Positions 8,240-15,031 of a stretch of DNA of 15,031 bases are shown here, one piece after another (position 1 is the first letter of the stretch; each line of letters begins with the position of its first letter). The stretch spans positions 1-15,031 of the forward strand of contig CAZLDQ010000142.1 of the NCBI GenBank assembly GCA_964558295.1, read 5' to 3'. The notes beneath the pieces are model-generated. The model saw only the letters and a list, made by a program, of their open reading frames with translations, was not told the origin of the DNA and did not search any database. Origin of the DNA: JBDKTH01 sp964558295 (GTDB lineage Bacteria > Planctomycetota > Planctomycetia > Pirellulales > Thermoguttaceae). The translations under genes were made by a program, and so were the position numbers.

Positions 8240-9688
8240 TTACACCTTCGATTGTGTGTGAGGGCCTTCGTCGATGCGGAGCAGTGATACAGTAGCATTA
8301 TCGGGCGCGCCATTTAGGAGCGCCAACGCAATCAGCTTATCGGCAGCGGCCTTCATGTCTGCGGCATGCTCCGCCAGCACGTCAATCATTGCCTGTTCGA
8401 TGACAGGCTCCCATAGACCATCGCTACAGAGGAAGAGTATATCCCCGGCCCGTAGCTCCATGCTTTCCTTCCCGGTGGTCTGGGCCAAGGTGTCCACGTA
8501 GTGCCCCGGCAGTTTCTTGCGCTCGCCCAACGACCGCGTGACGTTGCTTCGGTCGGGATATGACCGCAATTGGCTAATGTCAAGCTCGCCCTGCATTACG
8601 AGGCTCATGGCCACCGAGTGGTCGCGGGTGAGCGTCTGAATCGAACCGTCCCGAATAAGATAGATTCGACAGTCCCCAGCGTGGGCAACCGTTAGGCGCT
8701 TTTCCAGCACGAAGGCACAGACTAAGGTGCAGCCGCCCTTAGCCTGCTTGGCCTCCATCGCATCGCAAACCTTCTCATTTGCCTTGCGAACCCAATCGGC
8801 GGTCATTTGGGCCTGCTCCTCAGCCGACAAGGTGCGAAACGTAGCCAAAGAACCCATCGCCTCGGTCAGCACGGTGTTGACAGCCAGTGCGCTGGCGAGT
8901 TCACCAGCAGCCATACCGCCCATCCCATCTGCCACGGTGGCCACCGCCCACGACCGCATCCCCTCCTCGGCCTCAGACTGCACGCACGAGAAGCCATAGG
9001 CATCTTGATTCACCGTGCGAGTCGGCTCCAGGCCAATCGTCGTTGCCGAGGCACACTCGTAACGNNNNNNNNNNNNNNNNNNNNNNNNNNNNNNNNNNNN
9101 NNNNNNNNNNNNNNNNNNNNNNNNNNNNNNNNNNNNNNNNNNNNNNNNNNNNNNNNNNNNNNNNACCCGGATAGGCTTGCCGAGCACAATCGCGGTCGGA
9201 CGAAGAGCCAAGTGGAGCCAGCCCTGTGAATGCAACTGGCAAATGGCATACGCAACCTGGGCGAGCACCGAAACCACTTGCGCGGGCGTGAGTTCCTTGG
9301 AACTGAGTGCGTCTCCCAGAGTGCTGCCGGTAACCGGCTCGGTCGCCAGATACGTTCGGCCATCCTTGTCCCAACATGCAAACGCTTGCGAGAACATCGG
9401 GCACTTGAGCGCACTGAGGACCTCGAACTCGTGACGCATGAGTTCCGCGCTGCCCCCATCTTGCGTCTCGCGCAGCGAAGCCCGGCGGTCATCCGAGAAC
9501 GTTGCCTCATAAAGATTGACCGCGCCTTTGCAGCCCGAGAAGCCGTCAATACGCAGCGAGCCGTCAGGCGTTTCGAGAGAAGCCCCGGTGGCGAGCGGCT
9601 CCGGCAATGCCGGCAGTTCGACTGACTCGGACAACTCTTCCAACTCGAATTGCGAGTTGTCGATTTCGGAAGGCGTCGGCTCCGACAT
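8240..9688 (-). CDS. Pseudokinase-PP2C phosphatase fusion, spanning an assembly gap
   Basis: The N-terminal part (about residues 45-174) resembles a protein kinase N-lobe and the start of the C-lobe, but the catalytic loop reads HLALRP where active kinases have HRDxKP, so the catalytic Asp is replaced. No clear VAIK lysine or Gly-rich loop is visible: a pseudokinase. The chain then enters the 100-N gap. After it comes a full PP2C-type Ser/Thr phosphatase with NQDAYG, ADGMGG, AHAGDCRIYLIRDG, LTRDH, LCSDGLW and GAPDNATV; all metal-binding aspartates are present, so it should be active and reverse the kinase. Because the gap length is arbitrary, the reading frame across it is not proof of fusion: the two halves could be separate genes, and the kinase C-lobe is presumably what is missing. 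GGTGA lies upstream of ATG 9688. Confidence -1.
   Translation of the reverse strand: MSEPTPSEIDNSQFELEELSESVELPALPEPLATGASLETPDGSLRIDGFSGCKGAVNLYEATFSDDRRASLRETQDGGSAELMRHEFEVLSALKCPMFSQAFACWDKDGRTYLATEPVTGSTLGDALSSKELTPAQVVSVLAQVAYAICQLHSQGWLHLALRPTAIVLGKPIRXXXXXXXXXXXXXXXXXXXXXXXXXXXXXXXXXXRYECASATTIGLEPTRTVNQDAYGFSCVQSEAEEGMRSWAVATVADGMGGMAAGELASALAVNTVLTEAMGSLATFRTLSAEEQAQMTADWVRKANEKVCDAMEAKQAKGGCTLVCAFVLEKRLTVAHAGDCRIYLIRDGSIQTLTRDHSVAMSLVMQGELDISQLRSYPDRSNVTRSLGERKKLPGHYVDTLAQTTGKESMELRAGDILFLCSDGLWEPVIEQAMIDVLAEHAADMKAAADKLIALALLNGAPDNATVSLLRIDEGPHTQSKV
9065..9164. other. Assembly gap of exactly 100 N
   Basis: A run of 100 N, the conventional filler for a scaffold gap of unknown size. 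It falls between the pseudokinase and PP2C parts of the gene at 8240-9688. The true length, and any stop or start codon inside, cannot be seen. Confidence -1.
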
Positions 9689-9733
9689 GGCAATGTCACC
9701 GCGATGTTGTCTGCTTTCGGTATTCGTCCTCCG

Positions 9734-9748
9734 CGCACCGGTGGTGCG
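9734..9748 (-). repeat. Short inverted repeat between FHA and PP2C genes
   Basis: CGCACC and GGTGCG are separated by three bases, just past the FHA stop codon at 9755. As RNA this is a 6-bp GC-rich hairpin without a following U-run, so it is not a typical terminator. It could stabilise a processed mRNA end or be chance. Confidence -1.
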
Positions 9749-9754
9749 TCTCGT

Positions 9755-10306
9755 TTATGCCGTTCGGAAGTCGAAACGTGCGTTGCCGAATGCGATTTCG
9801 TCACCGTCGCCGACAGGCTGGTCCTGGGTGACGCGCTGGAACTTGGTCGAGTTGGCCGGCCGCACAAAGGTGCCGTTCTGCGAACCAAGGTCCTTGATGA
9901 ACCAGTTTCCGCTGCCATCACGCCACATCTCGGCGTGATGGCGAGATAAGTACGCGCCCTCCGGCAGGGAACCCATGTCCACGTCCACGGGACCGGTTTC
10001 GACATCGAACCGTCCTATCGTGACGTGTTCGCCGAGAGGGAAGATTTTGCTGGTGAGCGCGCCGGCGCGGCGAAGCGTCAACTTCGCCAGCCCCGCCACC
10101 CCTGGGGCGGGCGATTCGAGCGGCGCGGCTGGCGTAGTAGGCGGTTGCGAAGAACTGGATGGAGCAGGAGTCGGCGATGCCGGGGGCGATGGGGCTGGGG
10201 GGGCGCCCTCTGCGGGCGGCGCGCGGTTCCCGAACTCCAACCCACACTCAGCGCACTCCTGCTCCTGTAATCACACGGTTGAACCACAAGTCGAACATTG
10301 GGGCAT
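9755..10306 (-). CDS. Zinc-ribbon FHA-domain protein, interrupted by an in-frame TGA at codon 12
   Basis: ATG at 10306 has a perfect GGAGGT seven bases upstream and encodes MPQCSTCGSTV, then TGA at 10271-10273, then in the same frame LQEQECAECGLEFGN. The two CxxC pairs on either side of the TGA make a standard zinc ribbon, so the original gene clearly ran through this point; CGA (Arg) to TGA is the simplest change. If the stop is real, only TTG at 10240 remains as a start (161 aa). After a Pro/Ser/Ala-rich linker, an FHA domain fills the C-terminus with TIGR, SRHHAE and LGSQNGTF, all needed for phosphothreonine binding. It is the first gene of the signalling run and is likely a reader, or substrate, of the kinase at 4157-6796. 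Next gene 66 bases downstream. Its FHA domain is paralogous to the one at 1937-2590. Confidence -1.
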
Positions 10307-10313
10307 ATTTGCT

Positions 10314-10319
10314 ACCTCC
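10314..10319 (-). promoter_or_regulatory. Ribosome binding site GGAGGT of the FHA gene
   Basis: An exact GGAGGT seven bases before ATG 10306. It fixes that ATG as the original start and so shows that the TGA at codon 12 lies inside the gene. Confidence -1.
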
Positions 10320-10347
10320 AATCCTCAAGACAGTGGATCTCCGACGG

Positions 10348-10369
10348 AACTCCCCTTTCACGAGGAGTT
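10348..10369 (-). repeat. Hairpin in the 5' leader of the FHA gene
   Basis: On the minus strand AACTCCTC and GGGGAGTT are separated by GTGAAA. The RNA would form an 8-bp stem with one U-G pair and a six-base loop. It lies where transcription from the candidate -10 box at 10376-10381 would begin, so it would cap the 5' end of the operon mRNA. Seen in sequence; function inferred. Confidence -1.
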
Positions 10370-10375
10370 GGCGTT

Positions 10376-10381
10376 AGTATA
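10376..10381 (-). promoter_or_regulatory. Candidate -10 box TATACT of the FHA-PP2C-VWA-kinase run
   Basis: TATACT lies 70 bases before ATG 10306 in AT-richer DNA than its surroundings. No good TTGACA-like -35 box is seen at 16-18 bases, so an activator or alternative sigma factor may be involved. Supported by position only. Confidence -1.
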
Positions 10382-11121
10382 ATCGCTTTTCAGCCAATCT
10401 ACCATAACCCCCTGGGCGAATCTGCCCCGCGGTCCCAGGTTGCGAGGCCCCGCAGACGCCAAAGGGGAAAGGCCCATGCCACGTTAAAGGGCAATCTTGT
10501 TGCAAGGACTGTCACGAAGCCTCATGCTTTGCTTGCCTGCGGATGGCGGGGTGAAATCAATCCGGGATCGAAGACCGGCGGCCGAACGAACGGTCGGTGG
10601 TTAGTGAGAGGGGGCCGGCTTTCTGGCAGGGTACGACGATCACATCCGGCGGCCCCCCAAGTGCTCGTCCAGACGGCCGCAAACTCATGCTGACCTGCCT
10701 AGCTTCACGTCGGACGAAAAGCGGCGGAACATTTCCCTTGCTCCAAGCACGAAGGCCCGCGTTGCTTCAAGGCGGCTGCGGCCAGTGGACAACCCAGAAT
10801 ACGGTTGCACCGTCCTCGCGTGCGGGACTGATCGAGGGATGCCGGGCATGTCAGCAAGCACCTTCTCGACGCCATGGCGCCGTTGGCTGACCCACCCGGA
10901 TGCGGGCGTCGAGAAGGTCCACCAAGGCCCCTGGCGTTGATTCTGGCAGAAGGCACGTGGAACGACACCATGCCCACCATGCACGGCCGGCTACGGCCCC
11001 TTGACACAGCGTTGGGCCGCACCGCCGGACACCTGCGAAGACAATTGGCGCGAACCCACACGCCGTCGCTCGTCACGACCGCCGCACTCCCGCTATTGAT
11101 GGGGTATCGCTTCGCGCTGTC
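10382..11121. other. About 740 bases without a recognisable gene
   Basis: I read the frames on both strands between the helicase stop (11122) and the promoter of the FHA gene. The open frames present are low in hydrophobic periodicity, rich in Arg/Pro/Ser/Cys, and contain no motif I know. The only clear structure is the inverted repeat at 10860-10918. No T-run terminator is evident after the helicase. The stretch could be a decayed gene, a former insertion site, or a structured RNA. Confidence -1.
10860..10918. repeat. 14-bp perfect inverted repeat with 31-base spacer
   Basis: ACCTTCTCGACGCC at 10860-10873 and its exact reverse complement GGCGTCGAGAAGGT at 10905-10918. A match this long is not expected by chance in a gap of this size. 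It has no T-run, so it is not a standard terminator. Possibilities are a protein binding site, the footprint of a small mobile element, or the stem of a structured RNA. Confidence -1.
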
Positions 11122-14100
11122 TCAACTGCGTGTATATCTCGCGCCGTCGGCCGTTTCCACACGCTTCACGAATCCCTCGCGTATCAGAACAGGGAGAATC
11201 TCCTCCAGCCTTCGCTGGCCGATTCCTGACTTGACGGACAGCAGCCTCACGCCGAGCGGCTCGTCCGCTTTGTCGAGGGCAGCAAGAACCCGCTTCCTTT
11301 CGTCCACTCCCACAAACGGTCCCGCTGTTCCTGACGCGGCCTTCGGCGGTTGGGAAGCCGTTCCTGTCAAAACGGGACCATGCGTCGGCGCTCTGGTGGC
11401 TCCCGTCCCGCTTGGGGGCACGTTTACTGGTGTCACTGGCCGAGGCGGAGAGTTGACTCTTGGAGGAGAGCTGCTAATGGGCGGCGTCGGGCACGCGGGA
11501 ACATTGCTGTTTGCAGAAGCACCTGTGGGCTTTTGGTTTGCTCCGGGCTTGTACTTGCAGCGTGGCCATCCACTGCAACCGACGAACCGCCCATACCGAC
11601 CCGTCTTCTCTCGCAATGGCTTCCCACATTGAGGGCAGTTTCCGAGCGCCGTTGTCGGGGTTGACGGTTGAGACGGTGCCGGCGCGGAGCGTTGCCCTCC
11701 CCTCGCTCTCTTCGGCCTTCCTGATGCGTCCGCCTTCTGCCCACATTCGCACTGAAACCAGATGCCAAACTTGCCGTCGTTCCACACCATCGGCTTCCCA
11801 CACGCAACGCAACGTGGATTCTCCTCTCGCGCCAAGTCGAAAGCCTCTTTCCCGCCCCACTTGCGACCTACCACAAAGGACCCGACCTGCTCACATGCCC
11901 CGGCGCTTTCAACTCGCAACATGCTCTCCGAAGTGTCGTGGTGGGACAGAATGTTCAGCGAGCCATGCCAGAGGATATGCCGATCTATGAATGCGAGCTT
12001 CTCGTGCATTCGCGCGCGCTCGTCAACGACAACGCCCAGGTTTCGCAGACTCTCGATGAGTTCAGGCAAGCCCTGTTCAAGTATTCCGCCTTGGTCACCA
12101 GGGGGTCGGGTGACCAGGCGCACTCGCACACCCGCGCCCACTTTCGCGCGCAACAACTCAACCCACCGTCCCGCGCCGCGCCCCGTCATAAAAGGCGAGA
12201 AGATTACGATTTCGTTCTCTGCCTTCCGGCAATCCGCCTCGAATGCAGGGAAGAACGTGCCAGCAGTAAAAGCGCTCAGGCCGCTACGGTCAACCTCAAT
12301 CGTGGAGGCACGGGTTGCCGCTTCATGCCCGTGCATGATCTCTTCTGGTTTGAACGGGAAACAGTCTGAGACATCAAGAGGCTGGCCATGTCGCTCGAAG
12401 TAATCCAGGATTTTCCGAGCGTAAGCTCGTATCGGCAGCTTGTCTCGTAGGAACCGGAAGTTGGCGACAAGGAGCGTACAAAACCGTGCCCGGCTGAGCG
12501 CGACATTCAGAAGCCGCGCGCCGTCTTCCGCCAGAGCCTCGGCCCTAATGAACCGGCCAACCCGCGCCCCGGTGGAGTCGGTAAGATCGCAGATTATCGC
12601 ATCGCGCTCGTTGCCCTGGAACCGATGAACCGTGGCTGCGTACATCGAACCGTGGACGTTCAACACTTCGCCAATCAGTTGTGCCAGCAATCGGCACTGG
12701 GCGGAATAGGGAGCGACGATACCAAGCCGGTCGTTGACTTCGCCGGCCGTGGCGAGGAATCCCGTGCTGCTCAGCTTGGCCGCCACGTTGCGAATCAAAA
12801 GGGCGTGCAAAACGTTGTATCGAGAATAGGTGCCAAGTCGAAAAGCGGCCCAGGGGTTCCACCCAGAAGTATCCACGTAAAGCAACCCTTTGGACGCTCC
12901 CTTGAACGGTCGGATATGTCCTTTCGATCTTACGTCGGCGGCTGTCCTTAAGTGGTTGTCGTAGAAGAGGTGATTCACAATTCCACAAATGTCATCCTGC
13001 ATCCGAAACTGTTCATCCAAGGCCACAAGCGACGAAGGGTACGCCCGTCGCTCGACACTTTCGGCGATTCCCGCGGCGAAGAACACGTCCCTCTTGAGCC
13101 ACTCCCTGCAAACCGGATCGTCGCTCATCACTATTGGAGGCAGTTGCCGAAAGTCGCCGGCAACTATCACCTTTTCCGTGGCCAGGCCAGCAGCATAGTA
13201 GACGATTGGGATCGCGATCATGGAGGCTTCATCGACAATTACAACATCAAAGGACCGGGCGACCTCGGCCTTCAGGTAGCTCTGATACACCGTTGTGGCC
13301 AGCACGCGGCACTTGCCGAGCAATTCCTGACGGAGCGCTTGTATTTGAACGTCGATAGCCCTGATTTCTTCCGCCAGTTGCGCAAGCCGTCCGTTGAGGG
13401 CATTCAGTTCGGTGCGACAACGGCTTTCTGATTGGCAATGCTTCAGTTGGCCTTGGAGTTGCGCCACGATCGCCGTTTGGTCGGCCATTTGCTTCTGGAG
13501 TTGCTGCATTCGTGCCGACACGGCATCGAGGCTATCCTGGCAACTCTTGATCCGTAACTGGGTACTGCCAAGAGTGCGTCGGAGATGGTCTTCGTTCAAC
13601 CCCGAGAAGAACTTGCGGATTGCCCCCATTGACCGCGCCCGCTCAAGGTCAGCAGTCGTCTGCCGCAAGGTCTGGTTCAACGAAGCAAGCGACCGTTCTT
13701 GCTGGTCGATCTGCGTGAGTAGCTGCTGATGCTGCGCTTGGGAATGCTCAACGGCACGGTTTGCCAACTGAAGTGCCTCATACTGCTTGAGCGACTCCTC
13801 AATCGCCAGAATCAAATCTTGGACGCTCCCCGCCTCCTTCTTGAGCGCCCTCTGCTTCTCCACAAGGGCCGCACTATGCCGTTCAACCACGCTGTCGATC
13901 TGAACTTGCGAAAGGTACTTCGCCCGCAGAGTGTTACTTACAATCGGCCCGAAACGCAACACAGCCGCTTCGTGGAACTCGGGAAGCGTGCAAAGTCGGT
14001 CCCCAATGCGCTCAAGCGCAGTGTCAACAGCGATATTGGTGTTGGACACCAGGAGCACAGATTTGCCCTGGAGGTAAAGCGCGTGAACGACGGCACCCAA

Positions 14101-14658
14101 CGTAGAAGTCTTTCCTGTGCCAGGAGGCCCCCAGACATACAGCAGGCTGCTGCCAGCAGCCTGACGTACTACTCTCCGCTGCTCTGCGTTCAGTGGCTTT
14201 CCCAAAGTGAAAACGACCTCGGGAACATCGACCTCTGCGATTTTCTCGGGACAGTTGGTCAACATCCCCTCAGCCATTTTTCCGTTGAAGGTGACTTCGC
14301 CATGTTGGATTTCAAGCAGCTTGTCCCGCAGACGTTCGACAAGGAACGAATCATTCACAACTAGCCGGGCGAAAGGTATCTGTTCGCCAAGGTCCTGGAC
14401 GAGGGCAATGGTAAGGACGCCATTGCAAACGGAAACAACCGTGCCATCGACTTCTTTTCCGCCGATGATGATCTTCACCGGTGAATCGTCGCGGAGATTG
14501 GGCTCCTCCGACAGAGGAAACGAGTAAAGCGTGTCTGAGCCTGCCGTGCCCTGCTTGAAACCGGCGTGGAGTTCGAGAACGGAAGAACTCGTGTTCTTCT
14601 TGATGGCCTCTATTTCGAGATTGAGAGCTTCAATCATGTTCTCGATTGGTGCCACCAT
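11122..14658 (-). CDS. UPF1/DNA2-like SF1 helicase with PLD nuclease, zinc ribbons and winged helix (1178 aa)
   Basis: ATG 14658 (MVAPIENMIEAL) is chosen because a G-rich ribosome site lies just upstream; the frame is open to 14823, but that part is low in coding character. Helicase core: Walker A GPPGTGKTS 177-185, DEAS 476-479, GDFRQLPP 501-508, EQFRM 549-553, VAPYSAQ 648-654, HRFQGNERD 678-686, VALSRAR 719-725. A coiled-coil insert of about 200 residues (255-450) separates motifs I and II. Residues about 785-930 are a phospholipase-D-type domain with one HKD motif (H885, K887, D892) and GSLN. Zinc ribbons follow (C950/C953 with C970/C972; C1008/C1011 with C1028/C1034, topoisomerase type). 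A Pro/Ser/Thr linker leads to a winged helix at about 1117-1178. It likely unwinds and cuts nucleic acid. The next gene on this strand is 815 bases downstream, so membership of the same system is inferred. Confidence -1.
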   Translation of the reverse strand: MVAPIENMIEALNLEIEAIKKNTSSSVLELHAGFKQGTAGSDTLYSFPLSEEPNLRDDSPVKIIIGGKEVDGTVVSVCNGVLTIALVQDLGEQIPFARLVVNDSFLVERLRDKLLEIQHGEVTFNGKMAEGMLTNCPEKIAEVDVPEVVFTLGKPLNAEQRRVVRQAAGSSLLYVWGPPGTGKTSTLGAVVHALYLQGKSVLLVSNTNIAVDTALERIGDRLCTLPEFHEAAVLRFGPIVSNTLRAKYLSQVQIDSVVERHSAALVEKQRALKKEAGSVQDLILAIEESLKQYEALQLANRAVEHSQAQHQQLLTQIDQQERSLASLNQTLRQTTADLERARSMGAIRKFFSGLNEDHLRRTLGSTQLRIKSCQDSLDAVSARMQQLQKQMADQTAIVAQLQGQLKHCQSESRCRTELNALNGRLAQLAEEIRAIDVQIQALRQELLGKCRVLATTVYQSYLKAEVARSFDVVIVDEASMIAIPIVYYAAGLATEKVIVAGDFRQLPPIVMSDDPVCREWLKRDVFFAAGIAESVERRAYPSSLVALDEQFRMQDDICGIVNHLFYDNHLRTAADVRSKGHIRPFKGASKGLLYVDTSGWNPWAAFRLGTYSRYNVLHALLIRNVAAKLSSTGFLATAGEVNDRLGIVAPYSAQCRLLAQLIGEVLNVHGSMYAATVHRFQGNERDAIICDLTDSTGARVGRFIRAEALAEDGARLLNVALSRARFCTLLVANFRFLRDKLPIRAYARKILDYFERHGQPLDVSDCFPFKPEEIMHGHEAATRASTIEVDRSGLSAFTAGTFFPAFEADCRKAENEIVIFSPFMTGRGAGRWVELLRAKVGAGVRVRLVTRPPGDQGGILEQGLPELIESLRNLGVVVDERARMHEKLAFIDRHILWHGSLNILSHHDTSESMLRVESAGACEQVGSFVVGRKWGGKEAFDLAREENPRCVACGKPMVWNDGKFGIWFQCECGQKADASGRPKRARGGQRSAPAPSQPSTPTTALGNCPQCGKPLREKTGRYGRFVGCSGWPRCKYKPGANQKPTGASANSNVPACPTPPISSSPPRVNSPPRPVTPVNVPPSGTGATRAPTHGPVLTGTASQPPKAASGTAGPFVGVDERKRVLAALDKADEPLGVRLLSVKSGIGQRRLEEILPVLIREGFVKRVETADGARYTRS

Positions 14659-14663
14659 CGCCG

Positions 14664-14677
14664 CCCCCCCCTTTTTT
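14664..14677 (-). promoter_or_regulatory. Homopolymer A6-G8 tract immediately before the helicase start
   Basis: Read on the minus strand the sequence is six A then eight G, ending five bases before ATG 14658. The G-run can serve as Shine-Dalgarno sequence. Such runs are prone to slippage in replication and sequencing, so both length polymorphism and base-call error are possible here. Confidence -1.
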
Positions 14678-14823
14678 AGGTCATCGTTGAACACCGCCGA
14701 GACGTGAGTTGCCGTCCGCGCATAGCCCGTTGCCCACTGCCCTGAAGCAGCCATTGTAAAGAATAGGCCAGACGGCCGCCATTCGACGTGTCGGCGCGGC
14801 ATCGCGGCACAGGCAAGCACCAC

Positions 14824-15031
14824 AGCAGGGGGGCTGGCGGATAGACGCTTGACAGCAACCGGTGGCCGCCTTGACCGGCCGGCCGATGCGGGTCCTAATT
14901 CTGGGGTGGGGTACCTTGCACGAAGCGGCCCGCCCTCACCCTAACCCTCTCCCGGAGGGAGAGGGGACTTGGGGACGAAGACGAGAATCAGGCGTCGGAT
15001 GGCGGGCGCAATGGACGCGGCACCGCGTCGG
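14824..15031. other. Upstream flank of the helicase without a recognisable gene
   Basis: No coding frame of note. It holds the palindromic repeat at 14933-14965. I see no convincing -35/-10 pair for the helicase gene here, nor between 14660 and 14823. Confidence -1.
14933..14965. repeat. Intergenic palindromic repeat (CCCTCACCCTAACCCTCTCCC type)
   Basis: A CCCTCACCCTAA leader is followed by CCCTCTCCC-GGA-GGGAGAGGG, a perfect 9-bp stem with a three-base loop (14945-14965). Elements of this type are scattered between genes in many GC-rich bacterial genomes, including planctomycetes. It marks the edge of the gene group and could act as a transcript-end hairpin for a gene beyond the window. Confidence -1.

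Noticed and set aside
303..10306. Alternative genetic code with UGA as Trp or Gly
   Set aside because: UGA is the natural final stop of the VWA, helicase and both DUF4236 genes, with a new gene starting right after it in one case (ATGA at 1937-1940).
10705..11076. Minus-strand open frame of 123 codons in the large intergenic gap
   Set aside because: Arg/Pro/Ser/Cys-rich, without hydrophobic pattern or a clear Shine-Dalgarno sequence; looks like chance in GC-rich DNA.
10874..11632. Plus-strand open frame of 252 codons entering the helicase 3' end
   Set aside because: More than half is antisense to the helicase linker; the first part has no recognisable motif or ribosome site.
14658..14823. 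Longer helicase beginning at 14823
   Set aside because: The extra 55 residues show no conserved feature and would place the G-rich ribosome site inside the gene.
1..15031. CRISPR arrays, tRNA, rRNA, insertion-sequence transposases
   Set aside because: I saw no regularly spaced direct repeats, no cloverleaf sequence and no transposase motif in any frame.

Overview
The window looks like a fragment of a draft or metagenome-assembled genome: it carries exactly 100 N at 9065-9164. The best guess for the host is a planctomycete or close relative. Reasons are an SHD1-domain secreted protein at the left end, many zinc-ribbon/FHA/Ser-Thr kinase signalling proteins, moderately GC-rich DNA, and a CCCTCACCCTAACCCTCTCCC-type intergenic palindrome at the right edge. 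This is inference from gene content, not a phylogenetic result. Every recognisable gene lies on the minus strand, so transcription runs from right to left.

Right to left: (1) 11122-14658, a large UPF1/DNA2-like SF1 helicase fused to a PLD-type (HKD) nuclease domain, topoisomerase-type zinc ribbons and a C-terminal winged helix. (2) About 815 bases without a recognisable gene, holding a 14-bp perfect inverted repeat and a candidate promoter. (3) A tightly packed signalling run: zinc-ribbon FHA protein (9755-10306, with an in-frame TGA), a pseudokinase-PP2C phosphatase fusion spanning the N gap (8240-9688), a VWA protein (6834-8237) and a Ser/Thr kinase with a zinc-ribbon array and a PH/GRAM-like tail (4157-6796). 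(4) A remnant of a DUF4236 gene start (4084-4146), a membrane DUF4236 protein (2700-4046), a DUF4236-FHA fusion (1937-2590) and a voltage-gated-type potassium channel coupled to it by an ATGA overlap (1105-1940, frameshifted). (5) An SHD1 secreted protein (684-1064), followed in the same frame by a conserved-looking segment broken by a TGA (9-683).

The kinase, PP2C, VWA and FHA set has the logic of the TerY-P phosphorylation triad (VWA + PP2C + zinc-ribbon kinase), which is known from tellurite/stress and anti-phage contexts. My working model is a phosphorylation-controlled stress or defence locus. The zinc-ribbon kinase and PP2C would set the phosphorylation state of the VWA and other threonine sites, and the two FHA proteins would read it. 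The FHA-DUF4236 protein would pass the signal to the membrane (DUF4236 protein, K+ channel), while the helicase-nuclease upstream would be the nucleic-acid-acting component. The combination with a helicase-PLD nuclease, DUF4236 proteins and a K+ channel is the part I do not recognise as a named system.

Sequence integrity is a real caveat. There is one N gap, one probable frameshift (channel), in-frame TGA codons in the FHA gene and in the SHD1 region, and one decayed gene start. These may be assembly errors or true decay, and reads would decide.
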